From positions 15,446,296-15,510,295 of the forward strand of contig NC_135562.1 in assembly GCF_964340395.1 (NCBI RefSeq): a stretch of DNA of 64,000 nucleotides, written 5' to 3'. The notes below the pieces were generated by a model that did no database searches, was not told the DNA's origin, and saw only the letters and a program-made list of their open reading frames with translations. How positions within the stretch are numbered: the stretch's first letter is position 1; each line of letters starts with the position of its first letter. Source of the DNA: Glandiceps talaboti (Eukaryota > Hemichordata > Enteropneusta > Spengelidae). Position numbers and translations under genes: made by a program. Of the stretch, positions 1 to 13,209 are shown in pieces.

Positions 1-1541
1 ATATCATCTCTGTAACAATAGCATCCTTTATTATAATAAATATCTCTCATTCAACAAACCATAGTGTTTGACAAAAAATACCGTGGGAACTGAGGTGAAT
101 ATGGCCCCTTACTTTCTGAAATAGAACATTCTTCATTGCAAATAGTTTAGTGTACCTACTTGTGGTGGCCAAGTACTGGGTAGCTTGGCGTCCATGAAGT
201 GCAAGTGAAAATGATACCCATTATTGCCAGGGCCTCATCTCATATGCTGGTTGCCACATTAGCTCAGGGTATTTATTTGTTTGTGGCATGTATTTCAACA
301 ACTCCTCGATGTCTGTGCCCCCCCCCCCCCCCCCCCCCCCCCATGATTGAAAACATAACCAAACTACAGAAGATGTATACTTTTTATGGATATTAAGTGT
401 AGTGTTAATATTAGATAATTTTGTATTTAATGATATTAATCTTTATTCATATAAATAAATTTAGAACTTTGTTGAATGTAGCAGAAACATTTTACAACCA
501 AGCCATGTTTGTTGTCGAAGTTGAGGGAGGGGGGAATTGTAAATTTGTTCTCATCGGATAGGTATAAGAGTTTATGCCACCCAAATGGGTCACTACTAAA
601 TCACTAACCATGGGTCCAACATTGCATCTAAAAATTCCTTAATCATGGGGTCACTAACCTGGGAAACGTCTTCATACTTAAGAAATGCTTTCACGTCATC
701 CGAATAGAGGTAATTGACCAGATGATTGTGACTGGAAATCCTTAATGCTTAACAATGGGTCTGTTTGTGGATTATGGTAGATGTTTTGAACATGGGCTGC
801 ACACCCCCCGTCTGTACCTTACCCCCTCCTACTATGATTTGTGTCCATTTATGTGTATTCTTGTACAGGTTGCAGACTTGTGGGAACTATCAGTCTGAGA
901 GAGTGGTTTTAATCTAATCTGTATTTCTCTTTCCATCAGTAATAATCATAGACGTTCTGTTCATTGATTGTATGTACACTAAGTGGTTGGTATATATGCC
1001 AAGTAGTCTTCATCCCCCCAAACACTACTTGTCATGCTAGCATGCAATAGAAGTATTCTGGTACTTGTGTTTTGTTGAGCTGAATAGCTCTTATCATAGA
1101 CAGAGTGCTTAATGATGGCAGTAAAGTGATGGTTATCAGACATTTAGACTGTTAGCTGTGACAAGGTTACAGTGACCTCTTGGGGTTTTAAGTCAAGAAT
1201 CAGGTTTTAAAAATGCATGAGCTATATAACTGGAGAATTATTTTTTTGATCAGACAAACAATGATATATTCACTGAAAATTGTTTAACAACATTCCTTGA
1301 GCTATTACATGTTAATTAGGGACCAATATTTAGTCCTGGGTGAAGCCTGGAGGGAAGTTCTATGTTAGGTTTTGTCTGTCTGTCTGTATATCTGTCTGTT
1401 TATCCATGCATGCATCTTTCCATCCATGTGTCTGTGCGTCTGTGTGTCCGTTATCACATGTACCTCAGACATGCACTGCATGTGCCAATTATTTCAATGA
1501 AACCTGGCACAAATGTCAGATGCTGCATTTCACTTTGTTAT
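1..1541. other. No gene seen
   Basis: No exon is recognised. Contains the poly(C) run and a CTGT/CCAT-rich imperfect microsatellite at about 1372-1450. 1205-1300 resembles the AACTGG...TTGATCAGACAA...TGAAAATTGTT element also found near 31055, 47346 and 63662. Confidence 0.6.
318..342. repeat. Poly(C) tract
   Basis: Twenty-five C in a row. Similar C or G runs lie at 9227-9239, 9452-9468, 26597-26610, 26694-26705, 51720-51730, 52986-52998, 55721-55737 and 55902-55914. Lengths are likely unreliable in an assembly. Confidence 0.9.
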
Positions 1542-1800
1542 ATTGATTGGTCACAATGAGGAGTGATAACACTACATCAGACTATTTGACTATATTCAAA
1601 TGAAGTCATTATGTAAATGAACATTCAAATTGATTGGTGACAATGAGGAGTGATAATGGTACATCAGACTATTTGACTATATTCAAATGAAGTCATTATG
1701 TAAATGAACATTCAAATTGATTGGTCACAATGAGGAGTGATAATGCTACATCAGACTATTTCACTTTATTCAAATGAAGTTATTATGTAAATGAACAATT
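1542..1800. repeat. 87-bp tandem repeat, three copies
   Basis: Units start at 1542, 1629 and 1716 with ATTGATTGGT(C/G)ACAATGAGG and end TCATTATGTAAATGAACA. Copies 1 and 2 differ at few bases; copy 3 is more diverged. The end of the unit recurs as a single copy at 53268-53330. Confidence 0.9.
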
Positions 1801-2640
1801 CATTACTCAGATGAACACTGATATTTACATATAATTTACAAACAGGCTAATATGTAAATGTCTATATAGATAAACAGCCTTTTAGAGGCGTGCTATATTA
1901 CTGGGGTGACATTGATTGTATCACAAGGGGTTAATGAGGCTTGAAGCAAATCACAGATTGTGATATAAACAGACTAGGTTGATAAAAACACCAAAACAAG
2001 ATATTTATGTACATCTGTCCTATTTTCCATCAATGCGATTGCACTTTGTAATATAACAGATATCAGATTTCCATCAAAGTATAGCTGAAATGTCCAAGGG
2101 TTAATTTATCGACACTTGATTTGCTGGTATATATGGACAACGTATGTAGGTCATATGATGACATCAAGACACTGTTTGTCTTGTCTTGTCAGTTCAACAG
2201 TTGCATAATTTTATTCTTCTTGGAGAAGCAAAACGATCACATTCTGACAATTTGAAATTCACTTCATTAAACATTAGTACTTTTATGTGATTTGATGATG
2301 ATCTGCTAAGGTAATGATATTTCATGTGAAGAACACTGCAATGGAAGCTGATATCGTGATGATACATATACTTTGCTAAAAAAAATTCAACTGATGTTGT
2401 TTACGATAAGTTGATAATGTGAATAGACAGAAAAGAACGAAAATTGACTACGGTGTCAACCCAAAGCATTCATCATAAAGTATCATTTTCTCCCATATTT
2501 TCTTGAAAATTTTCTGTCAATAAGGAAAAGTAAGGTTTTTTTTGTCACCTGCCGTGTTTCCAGAAAATTGCACACTGTAATATAATTGTAAAGTAAATAG
2601 ATTGACAAGTGAGATACCAGATTTAATTAATATTAATGCC
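1801..2640. other. No gene seen
   Basis: AT-rich unique-looking sequence. No open frame with family features and no clear repeat. Confidence 0.6.
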
Positions 2641-3240
2641 CTAGTTTGTGATAATAAGGTCACATCAGCTGACATAGATCTGAATAGACCATTATAGAAA
2701 CAGCAAATATTGGTATACCAGGGTACAGTACAGTGCACAAGAATTGTTTTCTGACTGGGGCTAGCATTTGAGGTAGTTTTGGAAATGGCAAATTTATACA
2801 TTTGGTGCACCAGGGTAGTCAGTACAGAATAGTTTGGATGCCAAAGTGGTTTCTAACTACAATATAAACCATGAGTGGAGGTGTAAATCGTAATGATACC
2901 GTATAGGCACTAGACTAGTACAACACAGCACAAGAATCGCTTTCAGACTGGACTAGCATTTGCTAGTTTTAGAAACTGGTAATATTATTAGTATACAAGG
3001 GTACAATACTGTACAGTACATGTACATGTTTCTGATGGGCTACCATAGGGCTGGTATTAGAAATTGCTGATATAAAAATTATTGTTAATATACCAGGAGT
3101 ACAAAGTAAGTATTGGTTTCTGACAGGGCTGACGTAGGAATAGTTTCAGAAATTGCAAATACTGGTATTATCAGCTATGGTACAGTACAGTATGGAACAG
3201 GAATCACTTTTCTGACAAGGCTAGTAGTACCTGGATGCAA
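2640..3240. repeat. Degenerate tandem repeat around GGTACAGTACAG
   Basis: About four diverged units share a TATACCAGGGTACA / GGTACAGTACAG segment, a CACAAGAAT..TTTCTGAC..GGCTAG segment and GTTTTAGAAATTGC (near 2710, 2930, 3000-3070 and 3110-3220). Spacing varies by 100-220 bases. The 83-residue open frame over 3113-3364 is a by-product. Confidence 0.6.
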
Positions 3241-4324
3241 TGGAAAGATACTGAGTGAAACACAGAGAACTCCTACAGATTGTACCAACCCACAACCCAG
3301 AACAAAAGCACTACTTTATACAAAAAAAGTGAATGTGTTGTGTTGTGTTGAAGTGTTATGTTAATACTGTAATGTCCTAGATGCAGTGACATCTTAGCTG
3401 ATAAAGAATGAAAGGTCAGTCATTAGATATGACAATACACTAGATCATACAGGTGCCATAGCAAAAGAGCTAACATCATTAGTAGTAGACTTTGGTACAT
3501 TTTGTTCTCTTTAATTAGACACAGAACTTGGTAAACACATGATGAATTTCATTTCGGCCGACCGTGGCATTTAAGAACGTTTGTGTCGGTTGCCAATATC
3601 TGTAATTTTGTAACCATGACACAGTTTGGCATACTGTGATGGTAACTGGCCATATGTACTTTCTGTATATATATTCTATTTATATCGATGTACAGTTCTA
3701 CTTGTACTTCACATGTGATTGCGTCATGTTGCAATAGGATATGATGTCTCCATTCTATTGAATTCAAATTTCTTGAAAAAATTGGCTCATGGTGTGAAAT
3801 TAGTCAAATAATCAAGCCATTTTTGTACTGAAATCATTCTGATGTGTACCCCACTCCTAATAGTCGTAATTACTTTGTTTTTCTATTCATTTCTTCTTCC
3901 TTCTTAATTTTTCATTTTTTTTGTTCGAATGTACACTTTGTCTATCGTGGTCATGTAATATTGAAAATTAATTGAATTTGAATTTTAGTATTGTTCAGTT
4001 CGAACTACATGTAAATAATGTTCACATTTTCACTGATGTATGCAATCAAAAATTCAAAAAGCCATTAAAATATGCTGAGGACTACTAGTACTACCATTGA
4101 TGACAATTACCCCTGGCCCCTTTTACGAGACTATATATAAAATTACAAAATAATAACTTAAATGTTCGCTATAAGTATTAAAAAAGAACATGATATGGTG
4201 TTGATAAGTCACTTGTTTGACCCTCAGTTCAAAAGATGTACTTTGTGGATGATAGGCCAAGATAAAAAGAGAGAGAGAGAAAAAAAAAGCTGTTTAAAAT
4301 TAGTACCAGTAAAAAAAAAAGTGT
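3240..4324. other. No gene seen
   Basis: AT-rich sequence without recognisable coding, RNA or repeat structure other than short A runs. Confidence 0.6.
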
Positions 4325-4745
4325 CAAGTACTTGTGATAAGGCAAAAAAAAAAAAATAATTGTTTGCTTCTGATAACCAAACCCAACCTAGTTTTTCACT
4401 GTCGACCCTAAGCGTTTTTTTCTGGTAATTCGAAAAAATATTGATAAATTTGAAAATCTTTGCAAAGTCGTGAGAGAAATAGTGAGATTTGATGACATTA
4501 TTGTCTTAAGATAAAAAAACAACATGGCAGAACAGAATGTAACACAAACGGTCATCTGCATATCATACGAAAAGTGCGAACACATCGACGAGAAATCTCT
4601 GTTGACCTTTGACCTCTATATACATTGTAATAACCTTTTCCAGACCAAAAAAAAAGAAAGAATAAAAAAACGAAAAAAAATTTTAAAAAACGAAGAAAAA
4701 ATAATTAAAAAATAAAAAATTCCCTACCTACCCACCCTGCTTTGA
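4325..4745 (+). mobile_element. Dispersed A-rich non-autonomous element, copy 1
   Basis: Begins with an A run, then a YTGATAACCAAACCCAACC segment and CTGTCGACCCTAA, and ends in an A-rich stretch followed by CCCTACCTACCCACCCT. The same order of segments is found at 11845-12150 and, inverted, at 5800-6135. No coding capacity. The family is not recognised; the exact DR1 at 4603 lies inside. Confidence 0.6.
4603..4615 (-). promoter_or_regulatory. Exact DR1 nuclear-receptor element
   Basis: AGGTCAAAGGTCA on the minus strand: two AGGTCA half-sites spaced by one base, the site type of HNF4, RXR, COUP-TF and PPAR. Lies within a dispersed A-rich element. Confidence 0.5.
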
Positions 4746-5799
4746 AATGGGTATTATCTGAACCACACAATTTTTTTTACCTAAATATTAAGAATTTATC
4801 CGCTTATCTGCAAAGTACAATGACCCTATACCTAGAAGGCCAAACAAAAAATATTATTTGTTTCCTGTTACTTGACCCTCCCTAGTGTTTTTTCCTGCCA
4901 GAGTGTAAACATGACAGTGGTATTTCACATTATATTTTGTTAAAATACCACAAACAAATATAGCCTAGAATTCAGGTGATTTGAATTTTGATTTGGAATT
5001 AACAAATTCAAAACCCCCATTGCATGGATTCCAGGCTAAAACAAATATATTGATGTCATAACTGCTATCTAAAAAAAATTTTCCCAATCCTAGAATAAGG
5101 TAGTGAGGATTTTGAATTTTGTTTTCCCCTCTAAATAACAAATTCAGAACACAATAGACGCTGACAGACTGCTGAATTGGCAGTATTAAAAATTCACTGA
5201 TCAAACAGATATATATAGCTGGAAATGGTCAACCATAAATCCACTTTTATTGTAAAATACTGATGATTTAGCAAATCCAGGAGACTGGTCTTTGTGTAAG
5301 GTGTACTGCAGAGAATTTCTGAAAAATGACACGAGTAGATGACAAGCTTGTATCAATTTGATCCATACCACTAAAGTGTGCCTGCCATTTGAGGAGACAC
5401 AGCTTCCAAGTACTACAACACACAAACAAACACCAGTGTATTTACATGCTTGTGGTAAGCAGGAATGAAACAAGTTTCATGCAGAGACGCATAATGTAAT
5501 TAGTTTTGATAATTTATCAAAGCATAAAGACCTTGGGTGTCAGAATCCCATAACTCTGTTTTACTGATAGAGTGCTACATGTTATAACAGTTAAGTATGA
5601 CTGTTACTGTTACATTGTAACTTCCACAAATATAAACAAACCAATAAAAGTATTGCCAGAACCTATTAGATCAGAGGCACACCCCCTGTTGATTTCATAT
5701 CAGTTATATTGTTGTCTCTACCTAATTTAGTTATTGCCTAAATAAAGTCTTTCCTTAGGCCTAATAAAAAAAAATTGTATGATTCTGATTATGCTCAAT
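4746..5799. other. No gene seen
   Basis: No supported exon. Two similar stretches, TTTGAATTTTG..TT..GAATTAACAAATTC near 4980 and TTTTGAATTTTGTT near 5110, suggest an old duplication. Confidence 0.5.
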
Positions 5800-6135
5800 T
5801 TTAGAATAGGTGGGGGTAGATAGATTTTTTATTTTATTATACTGGATATATATTTTTTTCTGTGTGAGTGTCTAGTTCAGGTTTTCCATTGTTTTCCAAA
5901 TGATCTCTATGTTGTTTAGTTCTTTTTATCAGATGTATGTACAGCCATTACAGATTGGAAGAACAGTTTTATATTGTCTTTTCAAGTTGATGTCAGTTTC
6001 CACATCCATTATTTCTCGTGAGACTTCACAACTTTTACTATTATATTTTTTTTCTCGAATACGTTAAAAAAAGTTTAGGGTCGGCAGTGAAAAGTTAGGT
6101 GAGGTTGGGTAATCACAACCAAACAATTGATTTTT
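5800..6135 (-). mobile_element. Dispersed A-rich non-autonomous element, copy 2 (inverted)
   Basis: On the minus strand it reads A run, TTGTTTGGTTGTGATTACCC, ACTGCCGACCCTAAAC, then an A/T-rich end and ATCTATCTACCCCCACCTAT, the same segment order as the copies at 4325 and 11845. Confidence 0.6.
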
Positions 6136-6145
6136 TTTAGGCCTT

Positions 6146-6420
6146 AGCTCACTTCATTCAAGCAAATGCACCTGTGTTTTTTCACCAGTTGAATGTTTTT
6201 GTCAGTACTGAAAAGCTCACTTCATTCAAGCAAATGCACCAGTGTTTTTTCATGAGTGGTATATTTCTGTCAGTACTGAAAAATTCACTTCATTCAAGCA
6301 AACACACCAGTGTTTTTTTACCAGTTGAATATTTTTGTCAGTACTGAAAAGCTCACTTCATTTAAAGCAAACACACCAGTGTTTTTTCAGGAGTTGTATA
6401 TTTCTCTCAGTACCGAAAAA
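6146..6420. repeat. 68-bp tandem repeat in alternating dimers
   Basis: Four units starting near 6146, 6214, 6282 and 6350, each with TTCACTTCATTCAAGCAAA and CAGTACTGAAAA. Units 1 and 3 share ACCAGTTGAAT.TTTTTGTC, units 2 and 4 share GAGT.GTATATTTCT, so the working period is a 136-bp dimer. Confidence 0.88.
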
Positions 6421-6424
6421 TGAC

Positions 6425-8050
6425 CATGTTATGAGAATGGCTATATCACCATGTCCTTGGACAACCCTCATTAACAGTTAGAGTGTTGATGTAATCAATG
6501 ATTAATTTGTTAGCTATTTAAGACTGTCAACTGAAGTCCAATGCCTGCTGTGTGTAACATGTAAACACTACCCTTGACTAATACTGCAGCTGTAACCCTA
6601 TTTACTTTTATCTCAGCATAGCTGATAACAGTTTCCACAGTCAACATTCACCAGTCAGCTGATCTGTACAGTGACAAAACAAACACTCCTTAGCCCCATT
6701 TTATATATGACATATGGTTTCAATGAGGAAAACCTTAAAATGAAAAAAAATCAATAAAAACCTTATTTTTGAAAAGTTATAATTAATACCGTCTCTAGTC
6801 ATAAAATAGTGTGTACTGAAAGTCAGAATTATTTATATGCAAGGATGTTTGAGCGGTGTTTTATCTCAGTTTAGGTTTCCATGTTTGAATGGTATGCATG
6901 ATGAATATGGGTTTGCCGTGAACTTTGACCCAGCTGACCTTTGACCTGTGAAAGCAATACTGAGTAGTGGGCCGTTGAAATGCCCCCAGGTTTCAGAACA
7001 AGGACATATTTTTGAGTGGTTGGACAAAAAACAGTCGGTGAAGAATTTACTTAATCTAAACTATGATGAAGTACTGAGACATGTACCATAAATTGGAAGG
7101 AGTTGTTTTGAAGGGGCAAATATGTGGCGCCAGAAAAAGACCAAAACAGGTATGATGTGAATGTTTACTGGTAGTAGACCAGGACTTTGAGTCTGTCAAC
7201 ACTCCTAAAACATTAGATACAGTGTATAAGGCAATTTGCGCACCGGTCTGTACCAGTATCAGTGGAATGCATCAAACATAAAATTTAACACGGGCTGATT
7301 TTGGAGAGCAAAAGAAAATGTATTTTGTATAGACAATAGAAAGTATGTGGTGTCCTAGATAACCGGATAGACTAGACTATTTGACAAAACACATGGAGGG
7401 CAGACATATGCTAATTTGGGGTAATCTTTACCGTTCACATATGGCTGTAACGAGTTTCAGGAAACCGTTATGTTGATGTTAATGGATGGCAGATTATGTT
7501 GAATAATAGTTTATATCATTCTATAAATATAACTTCTATAAATATATGGAATTTTTTACATAAATCATGTACGTAATATGCTTATTTTCATTCATTGATA
7601 CATGGTATATTTTAGGGAGTATATTTTGTGGTCTTCTGTAGTCTGGTTGTTGGTGCGATTTCACCCGCAAGGTTGATTACAGTTGTAATATATGGATCGT
7701 ATGACAGTGTTTATTTTTATCACTAAAATTTCACCATATTGTATGTGTGTCTGTTGTTGTGTAGAACTCGATGTCAATACACTCATTGTAGAGGAATGCT
7801 GGGAAAAAAATAGGTCATTTTGAATTTTGATGTATGTTACATTAACTGTCAAATATGATACACATGTTTTCAATACTCTTTTGTCACGCTCTGTGTGTTT
7901 TTACATAATATATCGTGTCAGCTCAACAGATATATCATAATTTTTTTATTTGTAAATGTAATCCAGAAAAACTAACAGATTTTTATTAATTATAATAGTT
8001 TATTTAATTATGCAAAAATGTATTGAATACTGACAATGATGTAATAATGT
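6425..8050. other. No gene seen
   Basis: AT-rich. No exon, RNA gene or strong repeat apart from the DR1 at 6935. Confidence 0.6.
6935..6947 (-). promoter_or_regulatory. Exact DR1 nuclear-receptor element
   Basis: AGGTCAAAGGTCA on the minus strand, with a further TGACC half-site just before it at 6926-6930. Flanks do not match the other DR1 sites. Confidence 0.5.
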
Positions 8051-8690
8051 ATTTATATTGTATATTAGATGACTTCAAAGGTACCAGCAGAATTTTGTAA
8101 TCTTTGATGGTTTTGATAATTATCAGAAATTGGCAGCGTAATAATTAATAATATGTTTATATTATATTTGCCATTAGAAGGACTGAGATTATCATAGTTT
8201 CGTTAGATTTGATAATTATCAAATATTTGCAGTGTAATTATTTTCATAATTAATATATTCATATTGTATTTGCCATTACCAGCAGATTTTCATAGTTATG
8301 AGTTCAGATTATCATTTAAAAATACTGTTTCATTTGCTGTTAGGACTAGCAGATTTTCATAATTTTGATAAATTTGATAATTATCAAATACTTGCAGTGT
8401 AATTTTTGTATTGTATTTGCCATTAGAAGGACTAGCAGATTTTCATAATTATGAATTTAGATTATCATTTTAAAATACTGTTTCATTTGCTGTTAGGACG
8501 AGCAGATTATCATAATTTTGATAGATTTTTGATAATTATCAAAAACTTGTAGCATAATTATTCTCATAATTAATATTTGATATTGTAGTTGCTAGTAGGA
8601 CTACTAGATTTTCATAATTATGAATTTAGATTATCATTTTAATTAAAATACTCTTTCAAAAATCTCTAAAATAAGCATGTAATATATTTT
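8050..8690. repeat. About 160-bp degenerate tandem repeat with TTGATAATTATCAA palindrome
   Basis: Shared segments are GACTAGCAGATTTTCATAAT, AGATTATCATTTTAAAATAC and the palindromic core GATAATTATC at about 8115, 8211, 8375 and 8531. The last intervals are about 160 bases. Runs straight into the (TA)n tract. Confidence 0.75.
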
Positions 8691-8729
8691 GATTTGCCTT
8701 TAGATACACTAACAGATTTCCATAATCAT

Positions 8730-8922
<193 letters not shown>

Positions 8923-9184
8923 GTGTAGAGCTATTAGCCACCAAGATGAGTCTGGGTTTTATTGATGTTAAACCTGAAAGTGGTAGCTTTCCTGGAACTC
9001 AGGAAGTTTAGTGTTTAAGTATTGAATAGCTTTCTTGGAACTTGGTTTAAATAGTTTAGTGTAAAGTACTGAAGATTATACACTAAATCAGATAAAACAT
9101 ATGTTATTTACTTACATGTAGAAATTCAGTGGTTTCAGGAATTCAGTGGTTTCAGGGGTGACAGAAAATGACATCTCACTGAAC

Positions 9185-9510
9185 ATTTAGTTCCCTTGTT
9201 TGTTTGGTCAGACGTGCATTTTTTGGAGGGGGGGGGGGGTGTTGAGAAGGGAGAAAAAGATGAATGTCTTTATCTTGTTTGTTGACATCATTTATTAGAA
9301 TTGTGACATTTAATTTCAATGACATCTGTTGTTATTATTTATTTATAAACGGCAAAGCATCCATGATAAGTGTTTTCATGAAACAGCTTCCATTTAGCTC
9401 TTTCCCTAGTTTGTTTGTTTGTTTGTTTGGTTAGTTATATGCACTTTTTCGTGGGGGGGGGGGGGGGGAGAAGATGCTGTGAAGAAGGACGAAAAAGATA
9501 CAGAACACAT
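9185..9510. repeat. Diverged duplication with poly(G) runs
   Basis: Two stretches about 215 bases apart (9188-9275 and 9400-9505) share a TTTGTTTGGTTAG-like start, a GCA.TTTTT then poly(G) core, and a GAAGG.GAAAAAGAT tail. Confidence 0.6.
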
Positions 9511-9941
9511 TTTGCCTTAAAGTATGTTAACATCATTGTAAAAAAAAATTATATTTGTCTTTTTTTTAAAGAAAAAGTATGAGGAAAAATAAATATGAAT
9601 TGAAAGTAAATGTTTTGGAAAAAACCTGATTGAAATACTCATCAAAGTTTACCAAAAAATACAACTTGGGTAAAACGGTGAATATCGTTCTCCAAAACTG
9701 TAGACAGTCCACAGTAGATATAGACAGTTGAATGTGATATTAATATGTAATACTTATGTACTGTGTGGCATTTAGAATTTTTAATTATTTATCAAATGTA
9801 TAAAACTAAAATCAAAACTGAAAACCCGACATATAATTCATGGGATTATAACCTGTTATACTGAAATAATTTAGTTTCATATGTTAATATTATCATAGTT
9901 TCTGTTCCATCGACTTATGTATGTTATGATACAACTACATA

Positions 9942-10137
9942 TCAGTCAACAATAGCTAGGGGGAAGGGGTGGGGGTTGGGGTGATGTTCAACAACAGCTA
10001 ATTTCTTGGAGGTAGGGGTGGGGGTTGGGGTGATGTTCAACAACAGCTAATTTCTTGGAGGTAGGGGTGGGGATTGGGGTGATGTTCAACAACAGCTAAT
10101 TTCTTGGGGTGGGGATGGGGGATTGGGAGATGGGGTT
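9942..10137. repeat. 49-bp G-rich tandem repeat
   Basis: Units begin CAACAACAGCTAATTTCTTG at about 9989, 10038 and 10087, with a diverged unit before. Each carries AGGGGTGGGGGTTGGGG. On the plus strand 9959-9981 has four runs of four or more G with short loops, the canonical G-quadruplex pattern. Confidence 0.88.
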
Positions 10138-10739
10138 GTCAAATCAGTAAATATAGTTTGATCCAGTTGCTTGTAAAATGATAAGGAGTCACGATTAGAT
10201 AGTCAAATTGTTAGAATGTGCTCTTATAGGTCCATGCCAAGGGTAATAGCACTTTGAGCACTGTTGGAAAGTGCTATATTAAAATCTAACATAATACTAT
10301 TACTATTATTGATATTTTCATAACATTTTAGAATCACATATTAGAGAGTTAGAAAGGAGCTGTGATTAACCATGAGGGATAAAATTAAATTTTGAACAGT
10401 TATATACTTACCAATAGATGTAACCGTGGTTATGAAGTAGTAAGCAAGTGGAAACTTAGTATTGAGATGGTTTACAATTTATCTAAATAGAAACTAGTCA
10501 TGAACTAGTGTTAACATTTATAATTACAAATATCATTTCCTTACTTTTGAATACAGACAGCATGGATTCACATCGATAATACAGTATACAAAGAAACATG
10601 TCATTTGATAGTATATAATATATGATTATAGTGTAGCTGTTGATGTATAGTCCTTTTTGTCATTTTATACCCACTATAAATACATACAGCTTTCATTTCC
10701 TTTTCAAACTTTATAACAGGACAGTGCAGATTCCAATCT

Positions 10740-10986
10740 TCAAACCTGTCCACACAGCAAAATCTGATCTGGATCAATTCAATTTACCTGTCCATACTTG
10801 TAGCTAATATGTATCTAATTTGAATTAACTGGTTCGGATCGAAACCTCCTCTCGGTGGTGGTTTCAATCCGGATCAAAGTAATTTGAATCAGTTCATGAT
10901 CAGTTACTAAGGTCTGGTGTGGACAGGCACGTACTCGAGTGAATTAGTTTGATAATAAGTAATCTGAATCGAAGCTGTGGACAGAT
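10740..10986. mobile_element. Possible short inverted-repeat element with CTGTCCACA ends
   Basis: CTGTCCACACAGC near 10747 is matched by GCTGTGGACAG near 10974 and TGTGGACAG near 10918. The middle has the imperfect palindrome GAAACCTCC...GGTGGTTTC. A similar layout with GAAACCACC and GGTTTCAGA occurs at 39060-39300 and more weakly at 34300-34440. Confidence 0.4.
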
Positions 10987-11111
10987 ACGCTAATGTAATG
11001 TATGTTCACACATACATGCTATTGCTAGTGTATAGTTTAGTTTTAAGCAGTGTTTTTGTGATGAAATAAAGATTTTATTTCCTTTACTGTAGAGGAGGAG
11101 GATAACACGAT

Positions 11112-11310
11112 TTGTATGTGTGTGTGTGTGTGTGTGTGTGTTTGTTTGTGTATGTGTGTGTGTGTGTTTGTTTGTGTATGTATGTGTGTGTGTGTGTTTG
11201 TTTGTGTATGTATGTGTGTGTGTGTATGTGTATGTGTATGTATGTGTGTTTGTATGTGTATGTGTGTATGTGTGTGTATATATACACACACACTCATACA
11301 CATATATATG
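11112..11310. repeat. (TG)n/(TTTG) microsatellite
   Basis: TG runs interrupted by TTTGTTTG and TATG, ending in TATATACACACA. All overlapping open frames are artefacts. Confidence 0.95.
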
Positions 11311-11844
11311 CAAGCGTGAAACTGAGTAACGACTCATAACATCCATATTCTTTTGAATTAAGTATGTATATGTAAAGTTTGGTGACACTTCATTTTGTAT
11401 AATTGGAGTTGACATACATGATACGAGTCATTTCTTCATCTCATTTTAAAAAGATTTTTGTGGTATTTTAATATCATATTTCCTTTACTATAGAACAAGG
11501 CAGCACATGCGTGGGAGTATACATTTGTAGATATTAAAATAAATATGCAAAGTTCAGTGACACATAATTTGTATACACTGGTGTTAACCTCTACAAGTCA
11601 GTAGTTTGTCAAGCTATACACTGTAAAAAGATCTGTCAGTATGACATAGAAGTTACAGGTTTTGTTGTCAAGTGGTTGATATGCATCATAGCAAACTGAG
11701 AATGTTGACTTTAAGTGTTATCAAGTAAAGCAGCAAGAGATCTCAGCATAAGGGTTACTGCTTTGTCATCATTTCAGTGCATCTGCTGATCAACAGGAAA
11801 TTAAAGTAGGGTGGTGGTGATTAGAACTGATTATCGGACTGGCA

Positions 11845-12150
11845 AAATTAAAAAAAAAAATGTGTGTTTCCTATAACCCATCAACCAAGGTTAAGCTGTC
11901 GACCCGAAATATTTTTTTAACGTTTAAAAGAAAAAGTTATTAAACTTTTTATCTTCATTACCTTCACGCATGTATGTTTTCTTTCCCCAGTGATGTCTCT
12001 ACATATTTCATCAAACTATTACAGACCGACAATTTGTTTGTTTTGGGGTGGAAGCAATATTTTTCCAAAATTAAAACAATTAAAAACGCCAAAATAAAAA
12101 AAGAATAAAATAAAATAAAATCCCGACCTATCTACCCTATTTTCTGAGGC
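11845..12150 (+). mobile_element. Dispersed A-rich non-autonomous element, copy 3
   Basis: A run, TTTCCTATAACCCATCAACC, CTGTCGACCCGAAATATT, A/T-rich middle, then AAAATAAAATCCCGACCTAT and CTACCCTATTTTC. Matches copies at 4325 and 5800. Confidence 0.6.
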
Positions 12151-13200
12151 CATGTTATTGGAAACATACTTTTTATTTCGCCTAACTTTAAAACCTCGTA
12201 ATAAATTAAAAGCAGTTAGTATTTTGTGGTCAGATTGATTGATTAGGTTGGTGATTGATTGTGATTATTGATATTATGGTATGCGCGCCAGTGTGTTGAA
12301 GTATACCAGCAATAAATAGCCAATAGATTTCAATACATTCTTCCTCTTTCTTATTCAAAGTTGACAAATCGTGTCTACTATTAGAGTAGGAAGAAACATT
12401 CAATTGTCAACATCTATGATCTAGGTTATCTTCAAGTTCAAATCATTGGTGATTTGAGTTCAACCAGATGATTTCCAGAAAATACGACACAACCGCTGAA
12501 CGAAGTTAAGTGCTACCGTAAGGGTGAACAAATCCACTGGTCCTTGGTCCGAGACTAGCAATTTGTTTGGGCGGACCACACAAATTTTACCTTCTCTAGT
12601 CCGTCAGACCAGTACCTTACTGTTAATAACTATGTTAAAAAGTCGTCTGAATATACAGATTCATAGGTAAGATTTAATGTTTCACATTAGCGGGAGCTTG
12701 GACCTCCAATTCTTTCAGCAGGACCACTGGATTTTTTAAGGCACTGGTCTGGAGTTCACAAAATGATTTGTTCACCCCTGGCTACCGTAAGGAGGCTAGT
12801 AGTGGTTTATGACGATGGTTATTATATATCTGTTTATGAGTGATTGCTTGCATCACTGTACAACTACTATTTGTATGTGCTCTGCTGTACAGTACCGAAA
12901 GCATTACTACATACCTGTAACTGTATGCAAATGAACTCACAGTCACATTACTCGTGAAAGTATAGCCCCTTGTAAGCAACGCAAGTAAATAACCAGAGTA
13001 TGCTACATTTGTACTCATGTGTCAAGGAGTTGTGTCGTATTTAGTACTACAAAAAAGTGTTTTCGTAATGTTTGAAATTAGACGTATTCAGCTAGAATGA
13101 CAACCCTCGAATACAAGATGGAAGTAAGTCATAAAGTAAACATAGAGATCACCGTGTGACATGTAAATCAAATATCCTAACATATGTTATTATGTACCTG
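12150..13200. other. No gene seen
   Basis: No supported exon or RNA gene. A 19-base stretch near 12494 (CTGAACGAAGTTAAGTGCT) faintly recalls 5S rRNA, but the rest does not follow. Confidence 0.6.
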
Positions 13201-13209
13201 TATATGTAA

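Noticed and set aside
12479-12545. Possible 5S rRNA fragment (CTGAACGAAGTTAAGTGC)
   Set aside because: Similarity covers under 20 bases and the conserved arms of 5S rRNA are absent.
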